Assembly: GCA_000711775.1 (NCBI GenBank)
Contig: ARYC01019328.1
Location: 1-64,000, forward strand
Reading direction: 5' to 3'
DNA length: 64,000 nucleotides
Source: Oxytricha trifallax
Lineage: Eukaryota > Ciliophora > Spirotrichea > Sporadotrichida > Oxytrichidae
A program made the position numbers and the translations under genes. The notes beneath the pieces were generated by a model, which worked only from the letters and a program-made list of their open reading frames with translations, was not told where the DNA came from and did no database searches. Shown here one piece after another: positions 23,501 to 36,088 of this stretch. The stretch's first letter is position 1. Every line of letters starts with the position of its first letter.

Positions 23501-26500
23501 TAGTAATAGCGTCCCGAGCTTCACTCGATTATTTGAACCACCTCACATTTCATACTTAGCTGTCATCTTTCGAATGTTGATGAGCATTTCTAGCCCATGA
23601 AAATACTCAACTGCCTATAAATCAATGACTCATAGGTTTTCAAGGCTAATTTACAATATTATTATAGTTGTGACACCATGAGATGAACATTCCGTTGTGG
23701 ATAGACATGGGCAGAAGTTATGCATTTGTAAAAGTAACAATACAGAAGAGAGCATTTGAGGAATTGGAAAAACTCAAACCTCAAAGGCTTTTTTACGCAT
23801 TTCCTCATTTAGACACTTTAACTAGGGTAATATGCTGTCAAAGAACATTACTGGACGATAGAATTTTCAAAATAGTAATAGCGTCACGAGCTTCACTCGA
23901 TTCTTTGAACCACCTCACATTTCATACTTAGCTGTCATCTTTCGAATGTTGATGAGCATTTCTAGCCCATGAAATTACTCAACTGCCTATAAATCAATGA
24001 CTCATAGGTTTTCAAGGCTAATTTACAATATTATTATAGTTGTGACACTATGAGATGAACATTTCCTTTGTGGATAGACATGGGCAGAAGTTATGCATTT
24101 GTAAAAGTAACAATACAGAAGAGAGCATTTGAGGAATTGGAAAAACTCAAACCTCAAAGGCTTTTTTACGCATTTCCTCATTTAGACACTTTAACTAGGG
24201 CAATATGCTGTCAAAGAACATTACTGGACGATAGAATTTTCAAAATAGTAATAGCGTCACGAGCTTCACTCGATTATTTGAACCACCTCACATTTCATAC
24301 TTAGCTGTCATCTTTCGAATGTTGATGAGCATTTCTAGCCCATGAAATTACTCAACTGCCTATAAAACAATGACTCATAGGTTTTCAAGGCTAATTTACA
24401 ATATTATTATAGTTGTGACACTATGAGATGAACATTTCCTTTGTGGATAGACATGGGCAGAAGTTATGCATTTGTAAAAGTAACAATACAGAAGAGAGCA
24501 TTTGAGGAATTGGAAAAACTCAAACCTCAAAGGCTTTTTTACGCATTTCCTCATTTAGACACTTTAACTAGGGCAATATGCTGTCAAAGAACATTACTGG
24601 ACGATAGAATTTTCAAAATAGTAATAGCGTCACGAGCTTCACTCGATTATTTGAACCACCTCACATTTCATACTTAGCTGTCATCTTTCGAATGTTGATG
24701 AGCATTTCTAGCCCATGAAATTACTCAACTGCCTACAAAACAATAACTCATAGGTTTCAAGGCTAATTTACAAGATTATAATAGTTGTGACACCATGAGA
24801 TGAACATTTCGTTGTGGATAGACATGGGCAGAAGTTATGCATTTGTAAAAGTAACAATACAGAAGAGAGCATTTGAGGAATTGGAAAAACTCAAACCTCA
24901 AAGGCTTTTTTACGCATTTCCTCATTTAGACACTTTAACTAGGGTAATATGCTATCAAAGAACATTACTGGACGATAGAATTTTCAAAATAGTAATAGCG
25001 TCACGAGCTTCACTCGATTCTTTGAACCACCTCACATTTCATACTTAGCTGTTATCTTTCGAATGTTGATGAGCATTTCTAGCCCATGAAATTACTCAAC
25101 TGCCTATAAATCAATGACTCATAGGTTTTCAAGGCTAATTTACAATATTATAATAGTTGTGACACCATGAGATGAACATTCCGTTGTGGATAGACATGGG
25201 CAGAAGTTATGCATTTGTAAAAGTAACAATACAGAAGAGAGCATTTGAGGAATTGGAAAAACTCAAACCTCAAAGGCTTTTTTACGCATTTCCTCATTTA
25301 GACACTTTAACTAGGGCAATATGCTGTCAAGGAACATTACTGGACGATAGAATTTTCAAAATAGTAATAGCGTCCCGAGCTTCACTCGATTCTTTGAACC
25401 ACCTCACATTTCATACTTAGCTGTTATCTTTCGAATGTTGATGAGCATTTCTAGCCCATGAAATTACTCAACTGCCTATAAATCAATGACTCATAGGTTT
25501 TCAAGGCTAATTTACAATATTATAATAGTTGTGACACCATGAGATGAACATTTCTTTGTGGATAGACATGGGCAGAAGTTATGCATTTGTAAAAGATAAC
25601 AATACAGAAGAGAGCATTTGGGGAATTGGAAAAACTCAAACCTCAAAGGCTTTTTTACGGATTTCCTCATTTAGACACTTTAACTAGGGTAATATGCTGT
25701 CAAGGAACATTACTGGACGATAGAATTTTCAAAATAGTAATAGCGTCCCGAGCTTCACTCGATTCTTTGAACCACCTCACATTTCATACTTAGCTGTTAT
25801 CTTTCGAATGTTGATGAGCATTTCTAGCCCATGAAATTACTCAACTGCCTATAAATCAATGACTCATAGGTTTTCAAGGCTAATTTACAATATTATTATA
25901 GTTGTGACACTATGAGATGAACATTTCCTTTGTGGATAGACATGGGCAGAAGTTATGCATTTGTAAAAGTAACAATACAGAAGAGAGCATTTGAGGAATT
26001 GGAAAAACTCAAACCTCAAAGGCTTTTTTACGCATTTCCTCATTTAGACACTTTAACTAGGGCAATATGCTGTCAAGGAACATTACTGGACGATAGAATT
26101 TTCAAAATAGTAATAGCGTCCCGAGCTTCACTCGATTATTTGAACCACCTCACATTTCATACTTAGCTGTCATCTTTCGAATGTTGATGAGCATTTCTAG
26201 CCCATGAAATTACTCAACTGCCTATAAATCAATGACTCATAGGTTTTCAAGGCTAATTTACAATATTATTATAGTTGTGACACTATGAGATGAACATTTC
26301 CTTTGTGGATAGACATGGGCAGAAGTTATGCATTTGTAAAAGTAACAATACAGAAGAGAGCATTTGAGGAATTGGAAAAACTCAAACCTCAAAGGCTTTT
26401 TTACGCATTTCCTCATTTAGACACTTTAACTAGGGTAATATGCTGTCAAGGAACATTACTGGACGATAGAATTTTCAAAATAGTAATAGCGTCACGAGCT

Positions 26501-29500
26501 TCACTCGATTCTTTGAACCACCTCACATTTCATACTTAGCTGTCATCTTTCGAATGTTGATGAGCATTTCTAGCCCATGAAATTACTCAACTGCCTATAA
26601 ATCAATGACTCATAGGTTTTCAAGGCTAATTTACAATATTATTATAGTTGTGACACTATGAGATGAACATTTCCTTTGTGGATAGACATGGGCAGAAGTT
26701 ATGCATTTGTAAAAGTAACAATACAGAAGAGAGCATTTGAGGAATTGGAAAAACTCAAACCTCAAAGGCTTTTTTACGCATTTCCTCATTTAGACACTTT
26801 AACTAGGGTAATATGCTATCAAGGAACATTACTGGACGATAGAATTTTCAAAATAGTAATAGCGTCCCGAGCTTCACTCGATTCTTTGAACCACCTCACA
26901 TTTCATACTTAGCTGTTATCTTTCGAATGTTGATGAGCATTTCTAGCCCATGAAATTACTCAACTGCCTATAAATCAATGACTCATAGGTTTTCAAGGCT
27001 AATTTACAATATTATAATAGTTGTGACACCATGAGATGAACATTCCGTTGTGGATAGACATGGGCAGAAGTTATGCATTTGTAAAAGTAACAATACAGAA
27101 GAGAGCATTTGAGGAATTGGAAAAACTCAAACCTCAAAGGCTTTTTTACGCATTTCCTCATTTAGACACTTTAACTAGGGTAATATGCTGTCAAAGAACA
27201 TTACTGGACGATAGAATTTTCAAAATAGTAATAGCGTCCCGAGCTTCACTCGATTCTTTGAACCACCTCACATTTCATACTTAGCTGTCATCTTTCGAAT
27301 GTTGATGAGCATTTCTAGCCCATGAAATTACTCAACTGCCTATAAATCAATGACTCATAGGTTTTCAAGGCTAATTTACAATATTATTATAGTTGTGACA
27401 CTATGAGATGAACATTTCCTTTGTGGATAGACATGGGCAGAAGTTATGCATTTGTAAAAGTAACAATACAGAAGAGAGCATTTGAGGAATTGGAAAAACT
27501 CAAACCTCAAAGGCTTTTTTACGCATTTCCTCATTTAGACACTTTAACTAGGGTAATATGCTGTCAAGGAACATTACTGGACGATAGAATTTTCAAAATA
27601 GTAATAGCGTCCCGAGCTTCACTCGATTCTTTGAACCACCTCACATTTCATACTTAGCTGTTATCTTTCGAATGTTGATGAGCATTTCTAGCCCATGAAA
27701 TTACTCAACTGCCTATAAATCAATGACTCATAGGTTTTCAAGGCTAATTTACAATATTATTATAGTTGTGACACTATGAGATGAACATTTCCTTTGTGGA
27801 TAGACATGGGCAGAAGTTATGCATTTGTAAAAGTAACAATACAGAAGAGAGCATTTGAGGAATTGGAAAAACTCAAACCTCAAAGGCTTTTTTACGCATT
27901 TCCTCATTTAGACACTTTAACTAGGGCAATATGCTGTCAAGGAACATTACTGGACGATAGAATTTTCAAAATAGTAATAGCGTCCCGAGCTTCACTCGAT
28001 TATTTGAACCACCTCACATTTCATACTTAGCTGTCATCTTTCGAATGTTGATGAGCATTTCTAGCCCATGAAATTACTCAACTGCCTATAAAACAATGAC
28101 TCATAGGTTTTCAAGGCTAATTTACAATATTATAATAGTTGTGACACCATGAGATGAACATTCCCTTGTGGATAGACATGGGCAGAAGTTATGCATTTGT
28201 AAAAGAAACAATACAGAAGAGAGCATTTGAGGAATTGGAAAAACTCAAACCTCAAAGGCTTTTTTACGCATTTCCTCATTTAGACACTTTAACTAGGGTA
28301 ATATGCTGTCAAGGAACATTACTGGACGATAGAATTTTCAAAATAGTAATAGCGTCCCGAGCTTCACTCGATTCTTTGAACCACCTCACATTTCATACTT
28401 AGCTGTCATCTTTCGAATGTTGATGAGCATTTCTAGCCCATGAAATTACTCAACTGCCTATAAATCAATGACTCATAGGTTTTCAAGGCTAATTTACAAT
28501 ATTATTATAGTTGTGACACTATGAGATGAACATTTCCTTTGTGGATAGACATGGGCAGAAGTTATGCATTTGTAAAAGTAACAATACAGAAGAGAGCATT
28601 TGAGGAATTGGAAAAACTCAAACCTCAAAGGCTTTTTTACGCATTTCCTCATTTAGACACTTTAACTAGGGTAATATGCTATCAAGGAACATTACTGGAC
28701 GATAGAATTTTCAAAATAGTAATAGCGTCCCGAGCTTCACTCGATTCTTTGAACCACCTCACATTTCATACTTAGCTGTTATCTTTCGAATGTTGATGAG
28801 CATTTCTAGCCCATGAAATTACTCAACTGCCTATAAATCAATGACTCATAGGTTTTCAAGGCTAATTTACAAGATTATAATAGTTGTGACACCATGAGAT
28901 GAACATTCCGTTGTGGATAGACATGGGCAGAAGTTATGCATTTGTAAAAGTAACAATACAGAAGAGAGCATTTGAGGAATTGGAAAAACTCAAACCTCAA
29001 AGGCTTTTTTACGCATTTCCTCATTTAGACACTTTAACTAGGGCAATATGCTGTCAAGGAACATTACTGGACGATAGAATTTTCAAAATAGTAATAGCGT
29101 CCCGAGCTTCACTCGATTATTTGAACCACCTCACATTTCATACTTAGCTGTCATCTTTCGAATGTTGATGAGCATTTCTAGCCCATGAAATTACTCAACT
29201 GCCTATAAAACAATGACTCATAGGTTTTCAAGGCTAATTTACAAGATTATAATAGTTGTGACACCATGAGATGAACATTTCCGTTGTGGATAGACATGGG
29301 CAGAAGTTATGCATTTGTAAAAGTAACAATACAGAAGAGAGCATTTGAGGAATTGGAAAAACTCAAACCTCAAAGGCTTTTTTACGCATTTCCTCATTTA
29401 GACACTTTAACTAGGGCAATATGCTGTCAAGGAACATTACTGGACGATAGAATTTTCAAAATAGTAATAGCGTCCCGAGCTTCACTCGATTATTTGAACC

Positions 29501-29847
29501 ACCTCACATTTCATACTTAGCTGTCATCTTTCGAATGTTGATGAGCATTTCTAGCCCATGAAATTACTCAACTGCCTATAAATCAATGACTCATAGGTTT
29601 TCAAGGCTAATTTACAATATTATAATAGTTGTGACACCATGAGATGAACATTCCGTTGTGGATAGACATGGGCAGAAGTTATGCATTTGTAAAAGTAACA
29701 ATACAGAAGAGAGCATTTGAGGAATTGGAAAAACTCAAACCTCAAAGGCTTTTTTACGCATTTCCTCATTTAGACACTTTAACTAGGGTAATATGCTGTC
29801 AAGGAACATTACTGGACGATAGAATTTTCAAAATAGTAATAGCGTCC
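14505..29847 (+). repeat. Satellite: tandem array of about 41 units of 372-373 bp
   Basis: A unit of 372-373 bp repeats head to tail without interruption for 15.3 kb. Units are nearly identical, differing at a limited set of recurrent sites and by 1-bp indels. Each unit contains one plus-strand ORF (MNIPLWIDMGRSYAFVK... to LNHLTFHT, about 88 codons if the TAG is read as Gln and the frame ends at TGA). 36 units keep it open and 5 are broken (starts near 15489, 16607, 18097, 22195 and 25544). A common variant with one extra T after the ATG shifts the first codons. The array begins and ends inside the ORF, so about 98 bp is present at both ends beyond whole units. Long homogeneous tandem satellites are typical germline-limited DNA removed from the macronucleus. 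No similarity to a known protein was recognised. Confidence 0.95.
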
Positions 29848-30515
29848 TTACCTATTCTTCACTCATCAACAACCTTAAATTATTAAATCTTATTTAGTAA
29901 TATTTATTATTTTTTTTATTTCTATTTTTATTTATATTTTATTTTTATTTTTCTATTCTATAATATTTTTCTTTATTTTGTTATTTTAATTTATCTTTTT
30001 TTTTTTTTTATTATTTATCATTTGTTTATATATATTATATTATATATATTTTTTTCTTGAATGATTAATTTTTTATAAATACAAGGATTGTTGCTTTGTT
30101 TATAGTTTTTTTTACCAATCTTATTCTTTTCTATAAAATTTTTGTTGCAAATGTTTTGTATCTTTATTAAAATTTTATATTGCTATAACCCTTTTTTTAA
30201 TTTTCCCTCTATATTTATTTATAGAACTTTAATTTACTTTCAAGTTTTGAATCTTGAATCTATAATTTATCTTATCTTTTTTCTTTCCTTCATAAATTTG
30301 ATATCTTAATCATTCGAAATTTATTTATTAATTTAATTTTTTAAATCTTTTTAATAAATATAAGATTAATCGAGTTAGGCCAAGGATTTTTATTTTTAAA
30401 TTTATGTTTTCTATTATATTCAATAAACTTTTTTTATATATTAAATATAATACAAACATTAATATAGTATAATCACGTTAATAATTTTTATATTCTTATA
30501 TATATATATATATAT
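29848..30515. other. T-rich spacer after the satellite
   Basis: Top strand dominated by T runs from about 29880 to 30360, then an (AT)n tract near 30500-30515. No gene seen. Composition mirrors the A-rich left flank of the array. Confidence 0.6.
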
Positions 30516-30922
30516 ATTAATTATCTATTAATATTAAGTATGCAATCAGTAAATTTTTGAATATAGGTCGAATTTTAAAAATCAAATAAAGTAATATATA
30601 ATAAGATTTAATCATATTTATAATAAATATTATTAATAAAATTTAATTACTTAACAAGGGAGAGAACCTCTCTCTATCTTATGATCCTCCATCAGGGATT
30701 ATGACTCCATTTCACGATATTTCAAGTATTATTAATTTTATACTTCATTCTTCTAAGGTTTTTTATTCACCATCTTCATAATCTTCTTCAAATATTATTA
30801 ATAATTTTTAAAAAATTTCTAACAAGGCTCCGGTCTGATATATTAAATTAAATTTAGTATAAAATCAATATAATCATTCTCAATATTAACTATGTATAAT
30901 TAAATTATGAATAAACTTCATT
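30516..30922. repeat. Left outer arm of a palindrome split by TBE1
   Basis: This stretch is the inverted copy of 41759-42215 (for example AACAAGGGAGAGAACCTCTC here and its complement near 42053-42072). The arm continues on the other side of TBE1 at 36092. ATT at 30920-30922 is the left copy of the TBE1 target duplication. Confidence 0.8.
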
Positions 30923-31059
30923 CAAAACCCCAAAACCCTTTTAGTAGTTTGATTGAGTTTTTGATTGATAAAAGTAGACTATTAACGCATACTTTATTAG
31001 GGTTTTAATAGGGTTTATGTTGGGGTTTAATGTTTAAATATTAGTAATTTAAGTGAGTA

Positions 31060-32104
31060 TATACGAGGTTTGGGCTCAGTTTATGACAGTGAGTAGATAG
31101 ATTTATTGTTTAAGTTGCGTTATGGGCGCGATGATTATAGTGATCAACTCAATCCTATTCTAAATTACACATCTTTAGCTAGACTGCTCCATAAATATCC
31201 TGAAACTGTAAGGTCTTACTGTCTATTAGCATTGAATTTATAGAGATAGCAGCTTAATTCTAAGCCTAAAAGACCTCTAAAATTTTAGCAGCTTCATATC
31301 GATTATCTTATTAATGATAAAACTCTTAAATAATGGGTTCACTTCTCTCTGGCTTAGAGAGCTGTGATGTTTCATCTTCAATTCCCTGAGCTTCATATCT
31401 ATAGCAAACATATATAAAAAGAACGGAATATCTCACAAGACAGTCAATCGCATTAAGAGAGTGATTGACTTTAATGTTCCATTTTATAAGGATAATTTAA
31501 ATTATATATGCGATTAAATGCAGAGGGCTATTACTAATAACATTAAGTTAAAACACGCTGATGAGGCAGTATTCACGTTTAATACCTTCATATCAAGGTG
31601 TTGGTATAAAAGGTATAGCAACATTGAAGTATATGATTAAAAGGCTAAGGTTTAAACTCATGCTATACTTGGTGGAATAAGCGAAGATAATGGCCTCGAG
31701 ACTTTTGTTATCCACCCTCGCTCAATAAAGACCGAATATTACATAAAGTTCTTGTAATAACTCAGAGATAAGTACGCGGACGAAGAGATTATTCTGTTTG
31801 TAGATAACTTATCTGTCCAAAAAAAAACTAAAGACACAAGGAAGGAATATGAAAGGCTAAACATAACACCTGTATTTAATGTTCCATTCAGTCCTCAGTT
31901 CAATGGAATTGAATTATATATTGGGGCCTTTTAAAAGGCCACTACAAGAAACTTTTGCTCTATCACTTGATGCACGATCTGAAGATAGATACAGTCGATT
32001 TTATTAAGAGTGCTGCTAAGAGAGTAAGCGATGAGAAAGCTACAGTATGCGCAAGAGAAGGGAGATTTTGTGTTTATAAATAAGTTTTAGATTTAAACGA
32101 ATGA
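31060..32104 (+). pseudogene. TBE transposase (42-kDa type), frameshifted
   Basis: Reads SVYDSEQIDLLFKLRYGRDD near 31078-31140, then a frame change near 31400, then KNGISHKTVNRIKRVID. The DDE-type core follows: HADEAVFTF (first acidic residues), ILFVDNLSVQKK (second Asp), and SPQFNGIELYIGAF (Glu). A second frame change near 31915 leads to GLLKGHYKKLLLYHLMHD and an end at TGA 32102-32104. This is an IS630/Tc1-like layout. Parallel motifs occur in TBE2 at 40602-41673. The two frame breaks make it unlikely to be expressed as one protein unless they are sequencing or assembly errors. Confidence 0.85.
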
Positions 32105-32267
32105 ATAAGTTCACATATTAAATTTACCCGTAAAGGGATTTGGCTTCTCTTTCTTTTCTTCCTCTTAAAGCTTGCTTGGGCCTATGTTTCTTCTCTTAGT
32201 GCCAGCTCCTGCATCTATGTTCATCTCGTCTGGCTTTTAGAAATCTTTTAAGAGTCTCTTTCTCAAT

Positions 32268-32899
32268 TCATGCTTTACTTGTGACTTTCTCTCTCTGTTT
32301 AATTTGCTGCGCTCTTTCTTCAAGTATATAGCAGTTCCAGGTTTTCTATAAAGTTAGAAGACTAAGCATACTTGAGATGAAAGGATGCTTTTGAAGTTCC
32401 TACAGCCAGATATCACTTATTTTAATACCTTGCTTCTCTTTTTCTTCAGGAGAGATGCTACAGCGTTTCTTATGAGCTTCTTAAATAACTTGATTTAAGT
32501 ACTCATGTTTCAGAGTTCCAAGGACACCAAACAAGAAGTTTCTCTCTGGTAACTTATTAGAAAGTTATAGCTTTGATGGAAGGTAGAGAGCAACATCTAG
32601 ATCACTAATAGCATCATCAAAGAGATTTGTTACTGATATTTCAGGGTAGTTAGGTATCTCTATCATCTTTATTTTATTAGTCTTAAATGCTTTTTTCTCT
32701 TCGTTTAGCAATGCTTTTAAGAACGAGATTTTTGTTCCTTCTGGGTTGGCAAGAACAATCCAACTATGGTTAATTTATTAGTACTAGTTAAAAGTTTACC
32801 TTGCTAAACCAAGTACCAATAGAGGTACTCTTTACTTCGAAATTTTTCTATTAAATCTTGAGATTAAATTCTCTTCATTGCATCATTCATGGACTCCAT
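32268..32899 (-). CDS. TBE 22-kDa protein
   Basis: Minus strand ATG at 32899 (MESMNDAMKRIQSQDLIEKF), then ISVTNLFDDAISDLDVALYL, NKLPERNFLFGVLGTLKHEY and KISDIWLQELQKHPFISS, ending at TGA 32268-32270. It pairs closely with the plus-strand copy in TBE2 (39807-40436), where the same motifs occur. A gap of uncertain frame lies between LVQQGK (about 32795) and VLANPEGTKISF (about 32755). Proteins of this TBE gene have no assigned function. It is convergent with the transposase gene, as expected for the family. Confidence 0.75.
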
Positions 32900-32999
32900 C
32901 TTGCTTCTTCTTTGTAGAAATTTTAATGAAATTTAAAATTATGGATATCCATTCTAAGTTTCTTAAAATCTTACTACTAAATAGGGAGGACCTACTGGA

Positions 33000-33300
33000 G
33001 GTCAACCTTGAAAAGAAATGAGGAGAAGCATTGAAAAACTTGCTCCAAGTTTCACAGATTGATTTCCTTTTTTATCAATCTATCTCCATGAAATTGCTCC
33101 TAATAATGTTTAATTATTTTTGGAGATCCTCCAAATTAATGTTCAAACTTTATTATAAGTTAAATTTTAAGGTTAAAACTTAATTAGGAGCATATTAAAT
33201 TAAAAAATGTTTAATAACTTTACCTCCAAATTAAGTTCAAACTTGATTGGAGGACCTCCTAGAGAAACAAAACTTCATTAGGAGTATTTTAATTTACTAA
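33000..33300. repeat. TBE1 intergenic stretch with short internal repeats
   Basis: Several imperfect direct and inverted copies of a motif containing AGGAG, CTCCTAAT and TCCAAATTAA, separated by AT-rich DNA, lie between the 22-kDa gene and the zinc-finger gene. The matching position in TBE2 (39450-39600) has a different set of repeats built on CCTAATTAAGTACGTAC. Confidence 0.5.
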
Positions 33301-33462
33301 AATATAAAATTCTCATAAAATATGTCAACTTACAGTCTTTTATGATTGTTTAATTTTCTTACCTCTCAGCAAAGAATCTACCTGAGTGTCTTATACTCTA
33401 CTATTATAGTATATCAAGGTAGATTTTATCATTATTATAATAAAATTTATCAGCAAACTAAA

Positions 33463-35937
33463 ATGAGCGCTAAAATTTTGAGAAGAGCGGCATTACTTGG
33501 GTAAAGTCAATAAAAATTATCATTTCAGTAACCAAGAAAAGTAGAGACCAGAGACGCTTGTACTCAGTGGGACCCTACTTATGACAACTTTGGGCAGTCT
33601 AGCTTTGAGATTTAAATATAAGTTAAGCAGGAGGCCATCATAGAAGCTGCACAAATAGAGAAGGAGGTTAAACAACCTGCCATAGAGGATTAATAAATAT
33701 CAGCCAAAGTTGACTATTAATGCAAAGAATGCAATAAAGTTTTCCCTTACAAGTCAACTTATAAGAGACACTTGAGAGATATACACAACGATATGCCAAG
33801 GTTATATCTCAAGCATTAAAAGAAAGATGGGAAGTATGTCTGTGAGTTCTGTGAAAGCCATATTCTCATACTAGAGACCTCAAAGTCCACTTAAAGAAAA
33901 AGCACAATTAAAGTTTTGTCTTTATTCATGAACTTACAGGGAAATGATTCCTCTAAAAGAGAAGATCAAGAAATCCAGTGATGTCTCTTAGAGTTGAAGT
34001 CTATTAGAAGTTAGTAAAAATGAAGAAAGCAGTAAAGAACTTTCCAGTCTCTGAGATCAATAAAATCATAGTTAAATTAGAGGCAATGAAGATTCCCATA
34101 TTAAAAATCATTGACTTAGATTCTTGCCTAGAAAGCTACCTCACTCTTGAAGATAAATTAGAGAAGAGAGTCATTACAGATGACTAATATGCTTACAAGA
34201 TATATCCTTTCAATTACTTCCTTGCTGATGACAAGTTCCAAATGGAATTTGCTAATGAGTATTATGCTCTTTAAAAGGCAAAGTTAAATGAATGCAGGCA
34301 TATCATCTAGCTTGATGCTTTTTAATTAGTAAAGATCATGTAGCCTTCAGGCTTCCTTTACTTGAAATAACTTACAGAGAATTCTTATCTGACAATAGAT
34401 GTCAGAGATAGTTAGCTAGATTGTATAGCATATAGTTGAGGGGATTGAAGAGCTTCACAAGCTAGGTTATGTTCATAGAGACTTAAAACCAGAGAACATC
34501 ATGATGAACTTTCAGCCTCTTAGAGTTTATATTATTGACTTCAACAGAGCTCAAAGAGTGCAAGCCTCTGCATAAGGAAATGTATACGGCACTCCTGGAT
34601 ATTTCCCAGAGAGAGAGAGGATTGGAGAGATGGAGACAATTAATGGGATATCTGGGCTCTAGCAGTAATAATAATATTAAGTAAGTATAATTAAAATGTG
34701 GAGACAGTTAAAAATTAATCAAAAAAGAGATCAAATTGAATTATGTTCATTCCAATATACATTAGTAAAGATTAAACAGTCTCTAATATGAATTAAGTTT
34801 GACTATTTGCTTCTATAACATTAATTAACTTAAAAAGCATGGAAATATTTACTTTTTCTGATTCATTTCTATTTTAGAGCATCCCTTGCTTTTCAATTAG
34901 AGCGATAAACTACTGCAACTTTTTCTTGAGAGTTTTTTCATAAAAATTTTAGATATCTTCAGGGTATCTTCCTTGAGCTATTTTCAGGATATCTTCCTAA
35001 AAAAATATTAAAAATTGGAATTTTTACAGTAGTAATAGTAACAATAGTAGTAATAACAACAATAATAGTAGAATCAGCAATAAATTAATAAAAATAATAA
35101 TACTTACTGAGATATTTAAAATTCTAGAGAATTTCAAAATTAAAATTCAGTAACTTAATATTCATTATCAACATCATTGTCATCTTCATCTTTGCCATTA
35201 GAACTGAAAACTAAGAAAATTATTAAAATTTTGATTTTGTTAGAAAATCCTATCTCAGTAAGTATTGCTATTTGTATTAATTTTATTGCTGATTCTACTA
35301 TTATTGTTGTTATTACTGCTATTGTTACTATTACTACTGTAAAAATTCCAATTTTTAATATTTTTTTAGGAAGATATCCTGAAAATAGCTCAAGGAAGAT
35401 ACCCTGAAGATATCTAAAATTTTTATGAAAAAACTCTCAAGAAAAAGTTGCAGTAGTTTATCGCTCTAATTGAAAAGCAAGGGATGCTCTAAAATAGAAA
35501 TGAATCAGAAAAAGTAAATATTTCCATGCTTTTTAAGTTAATTAATGTTATAGAAGCAAATAGTCAAACTTAATTCATATTAGAGACTGTTTAATCTTTA
35601 CTAATGTATATTGGAATGAACATAATTCAATTTGATCTCTTTTTGATTAATTTTTAACTGTCTCCACATTTTAATTATACTTGCTTAATAGAGAGCGACA
35701 TGCCAAGAAACGACTACTTTAGCTGCAGGGGTGAGAGAGATTCTAAGCAGAGAATCAAAAAATATCTCGATAAAAATAAAATAAATGGAGGTCTCAGAGA
35801 ACTTGCATACTCAACCATTATTAAGCCAAGCTAAGAGAATTAACAAATAATAGAAACTATCAAAAATTAACTAAGAAAAATGTAATTCAGAGAACTGCCA
35901 CATGACTCTAAGCCTATGTTTATGTGAAATATTTTAA
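33463..35937 (+). pseudogene. TBE zinc-finger/kinase protein (57-kDa type), interrupted by an insertion
   Basis: ATG at 33463 (MSAKILRRAALLGQSQQKLS). Two C2H2-like fingers follow: YQCKECNKVFPYKSTYKRHL (to RDIH) and YVCEFCES, the second damaged by a frame change near 33850. A kinase-like domain follows with LHKLGYVHRDLKPENIMMNF (HRDLKPEN catalytic loop), YIIDFNRAQRV (DFN in place of DFG) and GTPGYFPERE. A frame change lies near 34615. The frame is then cut at 34676 by a 1012-bp palindromic element and resumes at 35689 as ESDMPRNDYFSCRGERDSKQ, ending at TGA 35935-35937. The uninterrupted TBE2 copy shows that D-W-x-x-W-A-L-A joins directly to E-x-D-M-P. Confidence 0.85.
34677..35688. mobile_element. 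1012-bp palindromic element inside the TBE1 kinase gene, TA target duplication
   Basis: The tips are TTAAGTAAGTATAATT at the left and its near inverted copy AATTATACTTGCTTAA at the right. The arms of about 500 bp are inverted copies meeting near 35185. Flanking TA at 34675-34676 and 35689-35690 fits a Tc1/mariner-type target duplication. The matching TBE2 gene runs uninterrupted through the site. The TAA/TAG-rich ORF 35177-35407 lies in one arm and is chance. Confidence 0.8.
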
Positions 35938-36088
35938 AAACTCGCTTGTTATACTCACTTAAATTACTAATATTTAAACATAAAACCTCAACATAAACCC
36001 TATTTAAACCCTAATAAAGTATGACTTAATAGTCTACTTTTATCAATAAAAAACTCGATCAAACTACTGAAAGGGTTTTGGGGTTTTG

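Larger units (their letters stand above)
30923..36088 (+). mobile_element. TBE transposon copy 1 (C4A4-ended), 5166 bp
   Basis: The left tip is CAAAACCCCAAAACCC and the right tip its inverted copy GGGTTTTGGGGTTTTG, with longer inverted repeats continuing inward (30940-31060 against 35945-36075). The target duplication is ATT (30920-30922, 36089-36091). It carries the three TBE genes: transposase (+), the 22-kDa protein (-), and a zinc-finger/kinase protein (+). TBEs are germline-limited Tc1/mariner-type elements of Oxytricha eliminated during macronuclear development. All three genes show frame breaks or interruption, so this copy is decaying. A 1.0-kb palindromic element is inserted in it. 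Confidence 0.93.

Noticed and set aside
14505..29847. CRISPR array
   Set aside because: Units of 372 bp repeat in full with no unique spacers, and the genome is eukaryotic.
14745..29886. A family of 36 tandem protein-coding genes of 77-82 residues
   Set aside because: They are the same ORF in each satellite unit. Variant sites are mainly amino-acid changing, several units are frame-broken, and there is no gene-like spacer, so a repeat annotation is better supported.
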